A stretch of 64,000 nucleotides of DNA from Sphingomonas hankookensis (GTDB lineage: Bacteria > Pseudomonadota > Alphaproteobacteria > Sphingomonadales > Sphingomonadaceae). This document shows positions 8,963 to 17,678 of this stretch, in pieces. The notes under the pieces were generated by a model that was not told where the DNA came from, searched no databases, and saw only the letters and a list, made by a program, of their open reading frames with translations. The number at the start of each line of letters is the position of its first letter. Position 1 is the first letter of the stretch. The DNA is taken from the NCBI RefSeq assembly GCF_028551275.1, contig NZ_CP117025.1, positions 3,412,001 through 3,476,000 of the forward strand, given 5' to 3'. The position numbers and the translations under genes were made by a program.

Positions 8963-10453
8963 TCACCCCAACCGCGTCAGCACCGCGCCATGCGACGGCA
9001 GGGCGGCGACCGCCGCCGCCGTGGCGCTGCGCATCTGGCGAAGGGCACCGGCCAGCCGCTCCTCGTCCAGCGCATCGGCGACCGGGTCGTGGCCGACCGG
9101 ATCGACCCCCTGCCCCAGCAGCACCGCGACCCAGCTGGGCATCGCGAACAGCTCGTCCTCATAGCGGAACACGCGGCCCTTGTGCCGGAACAGGTCGAGC
9201 TTTCGCGTCAGGCTGTCGGGCACGTCCATCGTGCGAACATGGTCCCAAAAGGGGGAATCGTCGCGTGCCGTCGCGTGGTAATGCAGGATGATGAAGTCGC
9301 GGATCGAACGGTAATTGTCCGCCATCTGCCGGTTATATTCGTTGCGCTCGACAGTTGAGAAGCTGCGGTCGGGGAACAGCGCGAACAGCTTGGATATGCC
9401 CTGCTGGATCAAATGGATGCTGGTCGATTCGAGCGGTTCTAGGAACCCGCCCGACAGGCCGATGGCGACGACATTGCCCTCCCACATCCGATGGCGCTGT
9501 CCGGCGGTGAACGACAGGCGGCGGGGTGCCGCGGTCGGGGCGGAATCGAGGCGGGAGAGCAGCAGTCGTTCTGCTGCGTCGTCGCTTAGGAAGCGGCTGC
9601 AATAGACCACGCCGTTGCCGGTGCGATGCTGCAGCGGGATGCGCCATTGCCACCCGGCGACATGCGCGGTGGCGCGGGTATAGGGCAGCAATGGCTCGGT
9701 CCGTTCGGTCGGCACCGCGATGGCGCGGTCGCAGGGTAGCCAGTGCGACCAGTCCTCGAATCCCACGCCCAGCGTGTCGCCGAGCAACAGCGAGCGAAAG
9801 CCCGAGCAGTCGATGAACAGGTCGCCCGCGATCCGGCGGCCATCGTCCAGCACCACCGCCGCGACATCGCCGTTGTCGGCGCGCTCGACTGAGACGATGC
9901 GCCCTTCGACCCGTGCGACGCCGTCGGCCTCGGCCCGACGGCGCAGGAACGCGGCATAGAGCGTGGCGTCGATATGATAGGCATAGGCCATGCCCGACAG
10001 CGGCGAGCGCGGATCGCCGACCGGCGGGCCGAAGGCGGCGGCGCGGGCGGCGACGGTGCTCGGTGAATAATCGGCGATCGGGCCGATGCCGGCTTGGCCG
10101 CGGAGCTTGAGCCACAGCTGGTGGAAATTGATCCCCTCGATATCGCGGCCGAAGCTGCCGAAGGGGTGGAAATAGCCACTGTCGGGGCGGTGCCAGCCGG
10201 CGAACTCGATGCCGAGCTTGAAGCTGCCCTTCGTCTCGCGCAGGAACTCCGCCTCGTCGATGCCGAGCAGCTTGTTGAAATTGAGGATCGACGGGATCGT
10301 CGCCTCGCCCACTCCGACCGTGCCGATCGCGTCGGATTCGACCAGCGTGATGCGGCGCTGCCCGTCGTCGAGGAAGCGGCCGGCGGCGGCGGCGGTCATC
10401 CAGCCGGCGGTGCCGCCGCCGACGATGACGACATGGGCGATGGGGTCGGTCAT
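8963..10453 (-). CDS. Flavin-dependent tryptophan halogenase family protein (third gene of operon)
   Basis: A 496-residue PrnA/RebH-family flavoprotein. It has the N-terminal FAD motif VVIVGGGTAGWMTAAAAG, the region TKGSFKLGIEF carrying the lysine expected to bind hypohalite, GDLFIDCSGFRSLLLG, and WQWRIP, which satisfies the WxWxIP halogenase signature. By family it would use FADH2, O2 and halide to halogenate an aromatic ring, but members beside TonB receptors have no substrate known to me. The ATG at 10453 overlaps the stop of the preceding gene (ATGA), so translation is coupled. An open frame extends to 10702 but lies inside the neighbouring gene. Confidence 0.88.
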   Translation of the reverse strand: MTDPIAHVVIVGGGTAGWMTAAAAGRFLDDGQRRITLVESDAIGTVGVGEATIPSILNFNKLLGIDEAEFLRETKGSFKLGIEFAGWHRPDSGYFHPFGSFGRDIEGINFHQLWLKLRGQAGIGPIADYSPSTVAARAAAFGPPVGDPRSPLSGMAYAYHIDATLYAAFLRRRAEADGVARVEGRIVSVERADNGDVAAVVLDDGRRIAGDLFIDCSGFRSLLLGDTLGVGFEDWSHWLPCDRAIAVPTERTEPLLPYTRATAHVAGWQWRIPLQHRTGNGVVYCSRFLSDDAAERLLLSRLDSAPTAAPRRLSFTAGQRHRMWEGNVVAIGLSGGFLEPLESTSIHLIQQGISKLFALFPDRSFSTVERNEYNRQMADNYRSIRDFIILHYHATARDDSPFWDHVRTMDVPDSLTRKLDLFRHKGRVFRYEDELFAMPSWVAVLLGQGVDPVGHDPVADALDEERLAGALRQMRSATAAAVAALPSHGAVLTRLG

Positions 10454-11763
10454 GCGATGTCTTTCAGTGCGGCAAGGCGCGCGGCGAGGGTTTCGAGCAG
10501 GCGGGCGGCGTCGGCCGGTGCGACCGACAGCGTGATCGGATCGGGCCGCTCGGGCCGGATCCCCTGCCCCAGCAGCACCGCGGTCCACGCGTCGCGCTGG
10601 ACCAGTTCCTCGTCCGCCGCCACCACCTGCCCCCGCCGCGCGAACTGGGCGAGCAGGCGGTCGAGCGATGCAGGGCGGCTGTTGTCGCGCAGGCGGTGCC
10701 AAAAGGATCCCCGGGTACGTCCGCCGCCATGATAGTGCAGCCCGAGAAAGTCGCGCATCCGACCAGCCTGCAGCCCCGCGCGGCGGTTATATTCGGCCTG
10801 CAACAACGGCTCGGGATCGCGTGCGGGGAGCAGTTCGAGCAGCAGCGCGAGCTGGCCGAGCGCGAGGGTGAAGCCAGCGCGGCCGAGCGGGCCGGGCTGC
10901 ACCGCCGCATCGCCCAGCGCGACGATCCGGCCGGCGAAGGGGGCGGTCAGGCGGCCGGGCGCGATGGCGATGCCTTCGCCGCCGGTTTCGACACGGACGC
11001 CGGGCCAGATCGCGTGCCAGCCCTTGGCGGTCGCGCGGTAGCGGTCGGTCGTGCCGGGGTCGTCGTCGCTCGGGGCGAAGGAGACGTGGTCGGCAGGCAA
11101 AGCGTCACGCCAATCCTCGAACGCGCGGTCGCTGCACAGCAGGCGCGCGGGGCCGCTGGCGTCGATCAGCAGGTCGGCGGCGACGCGCGTGCCGTCCTGC
11201 AGCCGGATGGCGTCGTCTGCCTCTACACCGGCAAGGGGTGCCGCAAAGCGCACCCCGGCCTGTCCGCCGATCGACGCCAGCGCCTGTGCCATGCGGGCAG
11301 GATCGAGATGCAGCGCCGGCTCGACGCGCGGGTCGGCGATTCCTGCCGCCGCCACGACGCAGGCGGGGTTGAGCGCGTGGAACGGCGGCACCCGCTCGCG
11401 CGCGTCGCGCGCGCGCAGCCACAGCGCGGACAGGCGCCCCTCGGCCAGCGTCGCGGCGGCATCGTCGCCGACCATCCAGTCCGCACCGTCGCGGCTCCAG
11501 TCGGCAAAAACGCTGGCATAGCGCGGCCGGGCGACACCGCGCGCCAGCAGCAGGTCGGGCGGCATGCCGATCCGCGCCAGCACGTCATGGACCGACGGCA
11601 GCGCCAGCGGGAAGCGGTCGGCCAGCGCATCGGCCGGGACCGGGGCCGGCACCAACGTCACCTCCGCCGCCGGCAATGCCTGTTTCACCGCCACCGCGCT
11701 CACCAGCGCGACCGGCCCGCCGCCGACCACCGCGACCGATCGCAAGCCCGCGCGCACGTTCAT
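10450..11763 (-). CDS. Divergent halogenase-like flavoprotein lacking the catalytic signatures (second gene of operon)
   Basis: A 437-residue relative of its two neighbours, with the same length plan and the tail motif AVLLGQGIRP that all three share. The FAD motif has become VAVVGGGPVALVSAVAV. The segment where the neighbours carry the catalytic lysine reads RPRYASVFADW, with no lysine, and the WxWxIP position reads GWHAIWPGV. DLLIDASGPARLLCSD and FAGRIVALGDAAVQPG are kept, so flavin binding is plausible while halogenation is doubtful. Start and stop overlap both neighbours by four bases. It may be a non-halogenating oxidoreductase or a partner subunit. Confidence 0.78.
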   Translation of the reverse strand: MNVRAGLRSVAVVGGGPVALVSAVAVKQALPAAEVTLVPAPVPADALADRFPLALPSVHDVLARIGMPPDLLLARGVARPRYASVFADWSRDGADWMVGDDAAATLAEGRLSALWLRARDARERVPPFHALNPACVVAAAGIADPRVEPALHLDPARMAQALASIGGQAGVRFAAPLAGVEADDAIRLQDGTRVAADLLIDASGPARLLCSDRAFEDWRDALPADHVSFAPSDDDPGTTDRYRATAKGWHAIWPGVRVETGGEGIAIAPGRLTAPFAGRIVALGDAAVQPGPLGRAGFTLALGQLALLLELLPARDPEPLLQAEYNRRAGLQAGRMRDFLGLHYHGGGRTRGSFWHRLRDNSRPASLDRLLAQFARRGQVVAADEELVQRDAWTAVLLGQGIRPERPDPITLSVAPADAARLLETLAARLAALKDIA

Positions 11764-13265
11764 GCCAGTCGCTCCAGCGCCGCGTCATGGGTCGGCATCG
11801 CCGCCACCCGATCGGCGATCGCCCGGGCCAGCGACCCCAAAGCCCGGTCCAGCCCGGCAGCATCAGGCAAATCGGCGCGCGGGTCCCAGCCGTCCGGGAC
11901 CACCCCCTGCCCCAGATAGACCGCGACCCAACTCGGTTCGAGGAACAGGCCGTGGCTGTACTTCGACACCTGCGCGCTCCCCCGCCACAGCGCCAGCTTA
12001 TCCGCCAGCGTTTCGGGGATCGCCATGGTGCGGACGTGGTTCCAGAAGGGCGAATCGGCGCGGGTCGTCGCGTGATAATGCAGGATCAGGAAGTCGCGGA
12101 TGCGGTCATATTCGGCATCGATCGCCGCGTTGAACCCGTCGCGATCGACATCGGTCACCCGGCGATCGGGAAAATGCTCGATCAGCGACGTGATTGCCGC
12201 CTGCACCAAATAGATGCTGGTCGATTCGAGCGGTTCGAGAAAGCCCGACGCCAGCCCGACCGCAACGACATTCCCTACCCAGCTCCGCCGCCGCCGCCCG
12301 GCACGAAACCGCAGGAACCGCGGCTCGGCCAGCGCTGGCCCGTCCAGTCCGGCGAGCAGCGCGGCGGCGGCTTCGTCCTCGGACACATGGCCGCTGGCAT
12401 AGACATAGCCATTGCCAACCCGGTGCCGGAGCGGAATGCGCCAGCGCCACCCCGCCGGCATCGCCGTGGCGCGCGTGTAAGGTTCGATCACCTCGTCCGG
12501 GCTGGCACACGGCACCGCCACCGCCCGGTCGCACGGCAGCCAGTGCGACCAGTCCTCCCAGGGTTCCCCCAGCGCATCGCCCAGCAACAGCGAGCGGAAC
12601 CCCGAGCAGTCAACGAACAGGTCGCCCTTGACCCGGCGGCCATCGTCCAGCGTCACGGCGCGCACGGTGTCGCCGTCACGCTCGACCGCGACGATCCGTC
12701 CCTCGACCCGCGTCGCGCCGCGTGCCTCCGACCAGTCGCGCATAAACGGTGCGAAGCGGGTCGCGTCGAATTGATAGGCATAGCCGAACGAGGTCGTCGG
12801 ATCGTTCGGATCGCTGCCCGGCCGTTCGAACCGGCGCTGTTCGGCCGCCGTTACCCCGGCGGAAAAGACACCGATCGGCGGCATCGCCCCCGCCTGCGCC
12901 CGGCGCAGCCAGTAATGATGGAACGCAACGCCCCCCAGCGGCCGGCCATAGGTGCCGAAGGGATGGATATAGCGGTCGCCGATTGCGCCGAAGTCGCGAA
13001 ACTCGATGCCGAGCTTATAGGTCGCCTCGGTCGCCGCCATGAACGCCGCCTCGTCGATGCCGAGTCGTTCGAGATAAAGGCGCAGATGCGGTAGCGTCGC
13101 CTCGCCCACGCCGACGATGCCGATCGCTTCCGATTCGATCAGCGTGACGGTGCAGGCCGCCGGCAGCAAGCCGACCAGCCCCGCTGCCGTCATCCATCCC
13201 GCCGTACCGCCGCCCACGACGACGACCCGGACCGGATTGCACCTATCCTCCATCCCTTCGACCAT
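11760..13265 (-). CDS. Flavin-dependent tryptophan halogenase family protein (first gene of operon)
   Basis: A 501-residue PrnA-type flavoprotein with VVVVGGGTAGWMTAAGL, the lysine region EATYKLGIEFRDF, GDLFVDCSGFRSLLLG and WRWRIP (WxWxIP present). It resembles the third gene of the operon closely enough for a duplication. Three in-frame ATGs (13289, 13265, 13253) are possible. The one at 13265 has a GGGAG sequence at good distance and was preferred. It is the promoter-proximal gene of a three-gene operon with ATGA overlaps and is divergent from the TonB receptor gene, with which it shares the 175-base control region. Confidence 0.87.
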   Translation of the reverse strand: MVEGMEDRCNPVRVVVVGGGTAGWMTAAGLVGLLPAACTVTLIESEAIGIVGVGEATLPHLRLYLERLGIDEAAFMAATEATYKLGIEFRDFGAIGDRYIHPFGTYGRPLGGVAFHHYWLRRAQAGAMPPIGVFSAGVTAAEQRRFERPGSDPNDPTTSFGYAYQFDATRFAPFMRDWSEARGATRVEGRIVAVERDGDTVRAVTLDDGRRVKGDLFVDCSGFRSLLLGDALGEPWEDWSHWLPCDRAVAVPCASPDEVIEPYTRATAMPAGWRWRIPLRHRVGNGYVYASGHVSEDEAAAALLAGLDGPALAEPRFLRFRAGRRRRSWVGNVVAVGLASGFLEPLESTSIYLVQAAITSLIEHFPDRRVTDVDRDGFNAAIDAEYDRIRDFLILHYHATTRADSPFWNHVRTMAIPETLADKLALWRGSAQVSKYSHGLFLEPSWVAVYLGQGVVPDGWDPRADLPDAAGLDRALGSLARAIADRVAAMPTHDAALERLA

Positions 13266-13302
13266 CCGCTCCCGTCGCCCATCTGTCACCGTGAGGACAC
13301 AC

Positions 13303-13340
13303 TGACAACGTTATCGGCAATTGGGAAATTGATTTATACT
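13303..13340 (+). promoter_or_regulatory. Candidate operator and -10 element between halogenase operon and TonB receptor
   Basis: TGACAACGTTATCG (13303-13316) is a near-palindrome centred on ACGT, as LacI-type operators often are. TATACT at 13335-13340 is a good -10 candidate for the receptor gene, which would put the palindrome over the -35 position. The left half TGACAACG recurs at 5161 ahead of the alpha-galactosidase gene. Confidence 0.45.
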
Positions 13341-13440
13341 ATTTCTGTTGTGTTGCTGAAATCGCGGTCCTACCGGGACGATAACCCGCGATTGCGAGGT
13401 TGTTGACCGCGTCCATAAGGGACAAAGGGGAGGAAGCGTG

Positions 13441-16400
13441 ATGGTGGTTCGCCATAAGCAAGTTGCTATGGACGGTTTGAAGGCGCGCAAGCGGCTGGGT
13501 GCGACGGCATCGATGCTGGCGCTGACGGTGGCGGTGCAGCTGGCTGCGACCGGCGCCATGGCCCAGACGACGGTTGCGCCGGCATCGCGCGACGACACGT
13601 CGAAGCCGCAGACCGAAGTTCCGCCGCAGACCGACGGCATTCCCGCCGGCAGCAACGCGGGCAATCGCCCCGTATCAGGCAGCACCTCGATCGAAAACCA
13701 GGGCACCGTCGACCAGTCGAACGTGACGGCATCCGACGTCCAGACCCCGGGCGCCGCTACGACGGACGGAGATGACATCGTTGTCACCGGCCTGCGTCAG
13801 TCGCTGGCGAACGCACAGTCGATCAAGCGCAATGCTGACACCGTTGTCGACGCGATCACCGCCGAAGATATCGGCGCCCTTCCCGACCGTTCGGTCAACG
13901 AAGCGCTGCAGCGCGTCGCCGGCGTCGCGATCACCCGCTTCGCCGCCGCGACCGATACCGCGCACTTCTCGGTCGAAGGATCGGGCGTCACCATCCGCGG
14001 CCTCTCCTATGTCCGCGGCGAATTCAACGGCCGCGACAGCTTCGGCGTCGGCGGCGGTCGCGAAATCGGCTTCAACGACGTGCCGACCGAACTGGTCGGC
14101 TCGGTCGAGGTGTACAAGAACCTGACCGCCGACATGATCGAAGGCGGCATTTCGGGTTCGGTGAACATCAACACCCGCAAGCCGTTCGATACCAAGGATA
14201 CGCTGATCTATCTGTCGGGCAGCGTGAACTATGGCGACTATAACGGTCGCAGCGAACCGGCCGTGGTCGGCCTGTTCTCGAAGCAGTGGAACCTGAACAA
14301 CGGCGGCCGTTTCGGCATCATGGCCAGCGGCAGCTACAACCGCCAGCGCAGCCGGTCGGACTCCGTGTTCTATTCGGCGTTCCTGCCTCGCTACAACGAC
14401 GACAAGAACGGCAATGGCGTGCAGGATGCGGGCGAAGGCCGCGTGCTGAACGCCGGCACCCCGTATCAGTCGACGCTGTTCGACCGCTATCCGGTGCCGT
14501 CGGGCCGCAACCTCGTCTATGTGCCGCTGGGTGCCGGCATGCGCATGCAGGAATTCGACCGCAAGCGTGTCGGTTATTCGGCGGCGGCGCAGTATGAGAA
14601 CGCGTCGCGCAACCTGTTGGTCACCGCGCAGTTCCTGCGCGCCGAATCGTCGCAGACCTGGCTCGACCGGACCGTCGAACCCAATGTCTATTACGCCGAC
14701 GCCAACGCCATCTTCCCGGCGGCCGGCACCACGCCGACCTATGATGATGACGGCATCTTCACCAACGGGACGCTGATCCGCGAGGGCGGCGGCCAGTACA
14801 CCACGCTCGGCAACCGCTACTTCTCGACCAACGGTCATACCCAGGACCAGTCGCTGAACGTGAAGTGGGATCCGACCGATCGCCTGCACCTGAATTTCGA
14901 CGGGCAGTATGTCTATTCGAAGGCGCGCGATTCGGACGACGTCGTCGAACTCGCGAACTTCAACGGCGTGCGGATCGATGGTCGCGGCGACGTGCCGCAG
15001 ATCAACCTGATCCCGGCGAACGGCCAATCGGTGCGCGATTACTTCGCCAGCCAGACCAACACCTATATCCGCGACGCGATGAACAATCGCACCCATGCGG
15101 ATGGCGACGAATGGGCGTTCCGCGCCGATGCGCAGTACGACGTGTCGGACGATTCGTTCCTGCGCAAGGTGCGCGTGGGTGGCCGCTATGCGACCCGCGA
15201 CCAGACGGTGAAGGCCAACGACTACAACAACTGGGGCGCGGTGTCGGACACCTGGACCTCGGCGCTGGCGACCGTCGACAAGTATCGCGACAGCATGTCG
15301 CCGGTGAACTTCGCCGACTTCTATCGTGGGCAGGCGGTCCAGCCGCCGACGGCATGGGGCATCCGCGACAACATCCTGACCGACCATGACGCGCTGACCG
15401 CGCTGCTGCGCACGGCGACCCGTCAGGGCGGCGGCGGCTACACCCCGCTGGAGGATCGCGGCGCGAACCTCGTGGACGGCTATTTCCGGCCGAACGAAGT
15501 CTATCGCATCACCGAAAAGACCTATTCGGGCTATGCGCGTCTCGACTTCGGCGTCGACGAGATCGGTGGCGGCGAAGCCAACCTGTCGGGTAACATCGGC
15601 GTGCGCTTCGTCCATACCGAGGACCAGTCCTTCGGTGCGACGGCGTTCCCGAACATCGCCAACACGCTGGGCGGGTTCCCGACCGTGGCGGCATTCTGCG
15701 CCAGCCCGAACACCACCGGCACCGTCCGCCCGATCTGTACGCTGACCGCGGCGCAGCAGCAGGCGATCGTCGCCTTCTCGAACAACGGCTCGCTCAACGA
15801 CGTCGCTGCGCAGAAGTTCGACAAGTGGCTGCCGAGCCTGAACATCAAGTTCCAGCCGAACTCGCAGCTGCTGTTCCGTATCGCGGCGTCGAAGGCGATT
15901 TCGCGTCCGGGCTTCACCGACCTGCGCAACTTCGTTGGCCTCGCACCCTCGGCGTCAAACACGACCGGCGTCTATGGCTTCTCGGCCAATGCCCGGAACC
16001 CGTTCCTGCGTCCGATCGATGCGAAGCAGGTCGACCTGACCGCCGAATGGTATTTCGCCAAGGTCGGCTCGCTGACCGCGGCCGTATTCTACAAGGAACT
16101 GTCGAACATCATCCTCGACAATTTCGGGTATAGCCGCAGCTTCACCAACAACGGTCAGACCTTCGCCGCCGCGATCAACGGTCCGGTCAACGTTCCCGGC
16201 ACCGCCAACATCAAGGGCGCCGAAATCTCGTACCAGCAAACCTACGACTTCCTGCCGGGCGCGCTGCGCGGGCTGGGGACGCAGGCGACGTTCACCTACA
16301 TCTCGCCGGGTCAGTTGCCTAACGCACGGCCGGACAACCGTCCGGAAGACGGCAACCGTCCGCCGCTCGACGTCGCCGGCCTCTATGACGGCCTGCCGCT

Positions 16401-16737
16401 CGCGCAGCTGTCGAAGTACAACTTCAACGTCTCGGCCTTCTACGATCTGGCCGGTGTCTATGCCCGTATCGCGTATAGCTGGCGCTCGAAGTATCTGCTG
16501 ACCAACCGCGACTGCTGCTTCCCGTTCCTGCCGGTCTATTCGGACGCGACGGGCCAGGCGGACGCATCGCTGTTCTACACGGTCAACCCACAGTTCAAGA
16601 TCGGCATCCAGGTCCAGAACCTGCTCGACGCGACGACCAAGACGTCGTTCGTGCTGAACAGCGACGGCCTCGAGGCGCCCCGCTCCTACTTCAAGAGCGA
16701 CCGCCAGTTCCAGCTGAGCGTCCGCCTGACCCTCTGA
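13441..16737 (+). CDS. TonB-dependent receptor (Xanthomonas/Caulobacter type), probable oligosaccharide importer
   Basis: Outer-membrane receptor of 1098 residues. The signal peptide ends AMAQ near residue 42. A low-complexity linker precedes the energy-coupling region DDIVVTGLRQSLANA, then the plug domain (AEDIGALPDRSVNEALQRV, ITRF, IRGL) and the barrel, ending in a beta strand LSVRLTL as outer-membrane proteins do. Active import would use TonB-ExbBD. The linker plus DIVVTG start is typical of receptors that take up plant polysaccharide fragments. GGAGG lies six bases before the ATG at 13441; a GTG three bases upstream is less likely. The mannan-active enzymes nearby suggest mannan oligosaccharides as substrate. 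Confidence 0.92.
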   Translation: MVVRHKQVAMDGLKARKRLGATASMLALTVAVQLAATGAMAQTTVAPASRDDTSKPQTEVPPQTDGIPAGSNAGNRPVSGSTSIENQGTVDQSNVTASDVQTPGAATTDGDDIVVTGLRQSLANAQSIKRNADTVVDAITAEDIGALPDRSVNEALQRVAGVAITRFAAATDTAHFSVEGSGVTIRGLSYVRGEFNGRDSFGVGGGREIGFNDVPTELVGSVEVYKNLTADMIEGGISGSVNINTRKPFDTKDTLIYLSGSVNYGDYNGRSEPAVVGLFSKQWNLNNGGRFGIMASGSYNRQRSRSDSVFYSAFLPRYNDDKNGNGVQDAGEGRVLNAGTPYQSTLFDRYPVPSGRNLVYVPLGAGMRMQEFDRKRVGYSAAAQYENASRNLLVTAQFLRAESSQTWLDRTVEPNVYYADANAIFPAAGTTPTYDDDGIFTNGTLIREGGGQYTTLGNRYFSTNGHTQDQSLNVKWDPTDRLHLNFDGQYVYSKARDSDDVVELANFNGVRIDGRGDVPQINLIPANGQSVRDYFASQTNTYIRDAMNNRTHADGDEWAFRADAQYDVSDDSFLRKVRVGGRYATRDQTVKANDYNNWGAVSDTWTSALATVDKYRDSMSPVNFADFYRGQAVQPPTAWGIRDNILTDHDALTALLRTATRQGGGGYTPLEDRGANLVDGYFRPNEVYRITEKTYSGYARLDFGVDEIGGGEANLSGNIGVRFVHTEDQSFGATAFPNIANTLGGFPTVAAFCASPNTTGTVRPICTLTAAQQQAIVAFSNNGSLNDVAAQKFDKWLPSLNIKFQPNSQLLFRIAASKAISRPGFTDLRNFVGLAPSASNTTGVYGFSANARNPFLRPIDAKQVDLTAEWYFAKVGSLTAAVFYKELSNIILDNFGYSRSFTNNGQTFAAAINGPVNVPGTANIKGAEISYQQTYDFLPGALRGLGTQATFTYISPGQLPNARPDNRPEDGNRPPLDVAGLYDGLPLAQLSKYNFNVSAFYDLAGVYARIAYSWRSKYLLTNRDCCFPFLPVYSDATGQADASLFYTVNPQFKIGIQVQNLLDATTKTSFVLNSDGLEAPRSYFKSDRQFQLSVRLTL

Positions 16738-16764
16738 TTTCCTTCCCGGAAAACACCTGACCCA

Positions 16765-16845
16765 GGGGTCGCGACCAACCGGTCGCGGCCCCTCACATGG
16801 GAGTTCTCAGGTCAAGAGGCTGTGCGGTAGAGCGTGCAGCCTCTT
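16765..16845 (+). terminator. Two hairpins after the TonB receptor gene, probable terminator region
   Basis: A 12-bp stem with loop AACC (arms 16765-16776 and 16781-16792, one G-T pair) has no T-run. A second stem (AAGAGGCTG 16814-16822, CAGCCTCTT 16837-16845) runs into CTCTTTCCTT and looks like an intrinsic terminator for the receptor transcript. Confidence 0.6.
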
Positions 16846-16858
16846 TCCTTCCGCACAA

Positions 16859-17356
16859 TCATATCTGTTCTACCTTGCCGGTTCGGCTGCCAGCCGCAGC
16901 AATGAACCAAAACAGCGCGCCTGCAATAGCGCCTAATAGGGCAATTTGGCCGACGTAGTAGAAGTTCATCAGCCATCCGTAAGCAGTCAAAGATCCGTCG
17001 ATGACGGTTGATCGTCCATCAATGCTCGCATTATCCGGTCGACTTATTAACGCGAGCACGAGCCAGGGAAGAGCGGCGACCACTGCACCAGTCGCAGCGC
17101 AGTTGATGATTGTCGCATTGACGTGTCGGCGTAACATGAAGAACGCCGGGAGCCCGATGATAAAGGCTGGAGGGTAAGCGCCAAACACGGCAAATGCCAC
17201 AGCGCTCCGCCAGATCCGTTCGAGCGGATCGGTGATGCCCTCATATGCTGGCATAGCAATAGCCATCAACAAGGCGGCTGCGCCCGGGACCACTACAAAG
17301 GCGAGGATCACCCGCCAAATTGAAGGATAGGTGCGCTTGGCTCGTGCGGCGTACAT
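16859..17356 (-). CDS. Hypothetical multi-pass membrane protein
   Basis: A 165-residue protein I do not recognise. Four hydrophobic segments are visible (about residues 15-33, 50-72, 85-103 and 130-155), with a short charged loop RPDNASIDGRST between the third and fourth. Base composition is less GC-rich than the flanking genes, and it sits between the receptor gene and an IS110 element, so it may be imported cargo. The ATG at 17356 follows sequence without a clear ribosome-binding site. It converges on the receptor gene. Confidence 0.6.
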   Translation of the reverse strand: MYAARAKRTYPSIWRVILAFVVVPGAAALLMAIAMPAYEGITDPLERIWRSAVAFAVFGAYPPAFIIGLPAFFMLRRHVNATIINCAATGAVVAALPWLVLALISRPDNASIDGRSTVIDGSLTAYGWLMNFYYVGQIALLGAIAGALFWFIAAAGSRTGKVEQI

Positions 17357-17678
17357 GACGCCAGCTTATCGCTTTGTCGTCGCCATTCCAGATCAATCGT
17401 CAGGAATGGTCAGAGCGTCAGGCCATGGTCGTCCTCCTCAATTTTTGGATCACTGGCCTGAGCCTGTTGCAACAAGCGTCCCGGTGACCGGTCCGCTCTA
17501 ACCTCACATCCGGTCGCCGCTCGTGCGCGGCTGCACCACAATCCCGCTTGCGTCGGGTCTGGCTCAGGAGACGGGACCAACCTTTTTTTCGGCATCTGAA
17601 GCCAACAGGGACCTCCGGTCCGTCCACCTGGATCCGGCAGGGACGATGCCCTGCGGGAACTCGTATCGGGTTACGTGC
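17357..17678. other. Non-coding stretch downstream of the IS110 transposase; possible element end and structured RNA
   Basis: No convincing gene. Two hairpins are visible. TCAGGCCA (17418-17425) pairs with TGGCCTGA (17454-17461), with a further GC pair outside a one-base bulge. GCAGGG (17637-17642) pairs with CCCTGC (17649-17654). IS110-family elements encode a bridge RNA in one non-coding end, and this is the longer of the two flanks here. Short open frames in it have no ribosome-binding site or family features. Confidence 0.4.

Noticed and set aside
8911..8970. Possible degenerate copy of the CACCCCGG repeat between the cupin-like and halogenase genes.
   Set aside because: Only short GTCATT/AATGAC-like matches remain; too weak to call.
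13675..15615. A 646-codon open frame on the minus strand across the TonB receptor gene.
   Set aside because: It is the antisense shadow of a high-GC gene. The plus strand has signal peptide, plug and barrel features; the minus translation is His/Arg/Val-rich with no domain.
17410..17595. A 61-codon minus-strand frame in the IS110 flank.
   Set aside because: No ribosome-binding site or family resemblance; the region is better read as element end or structured RNA.
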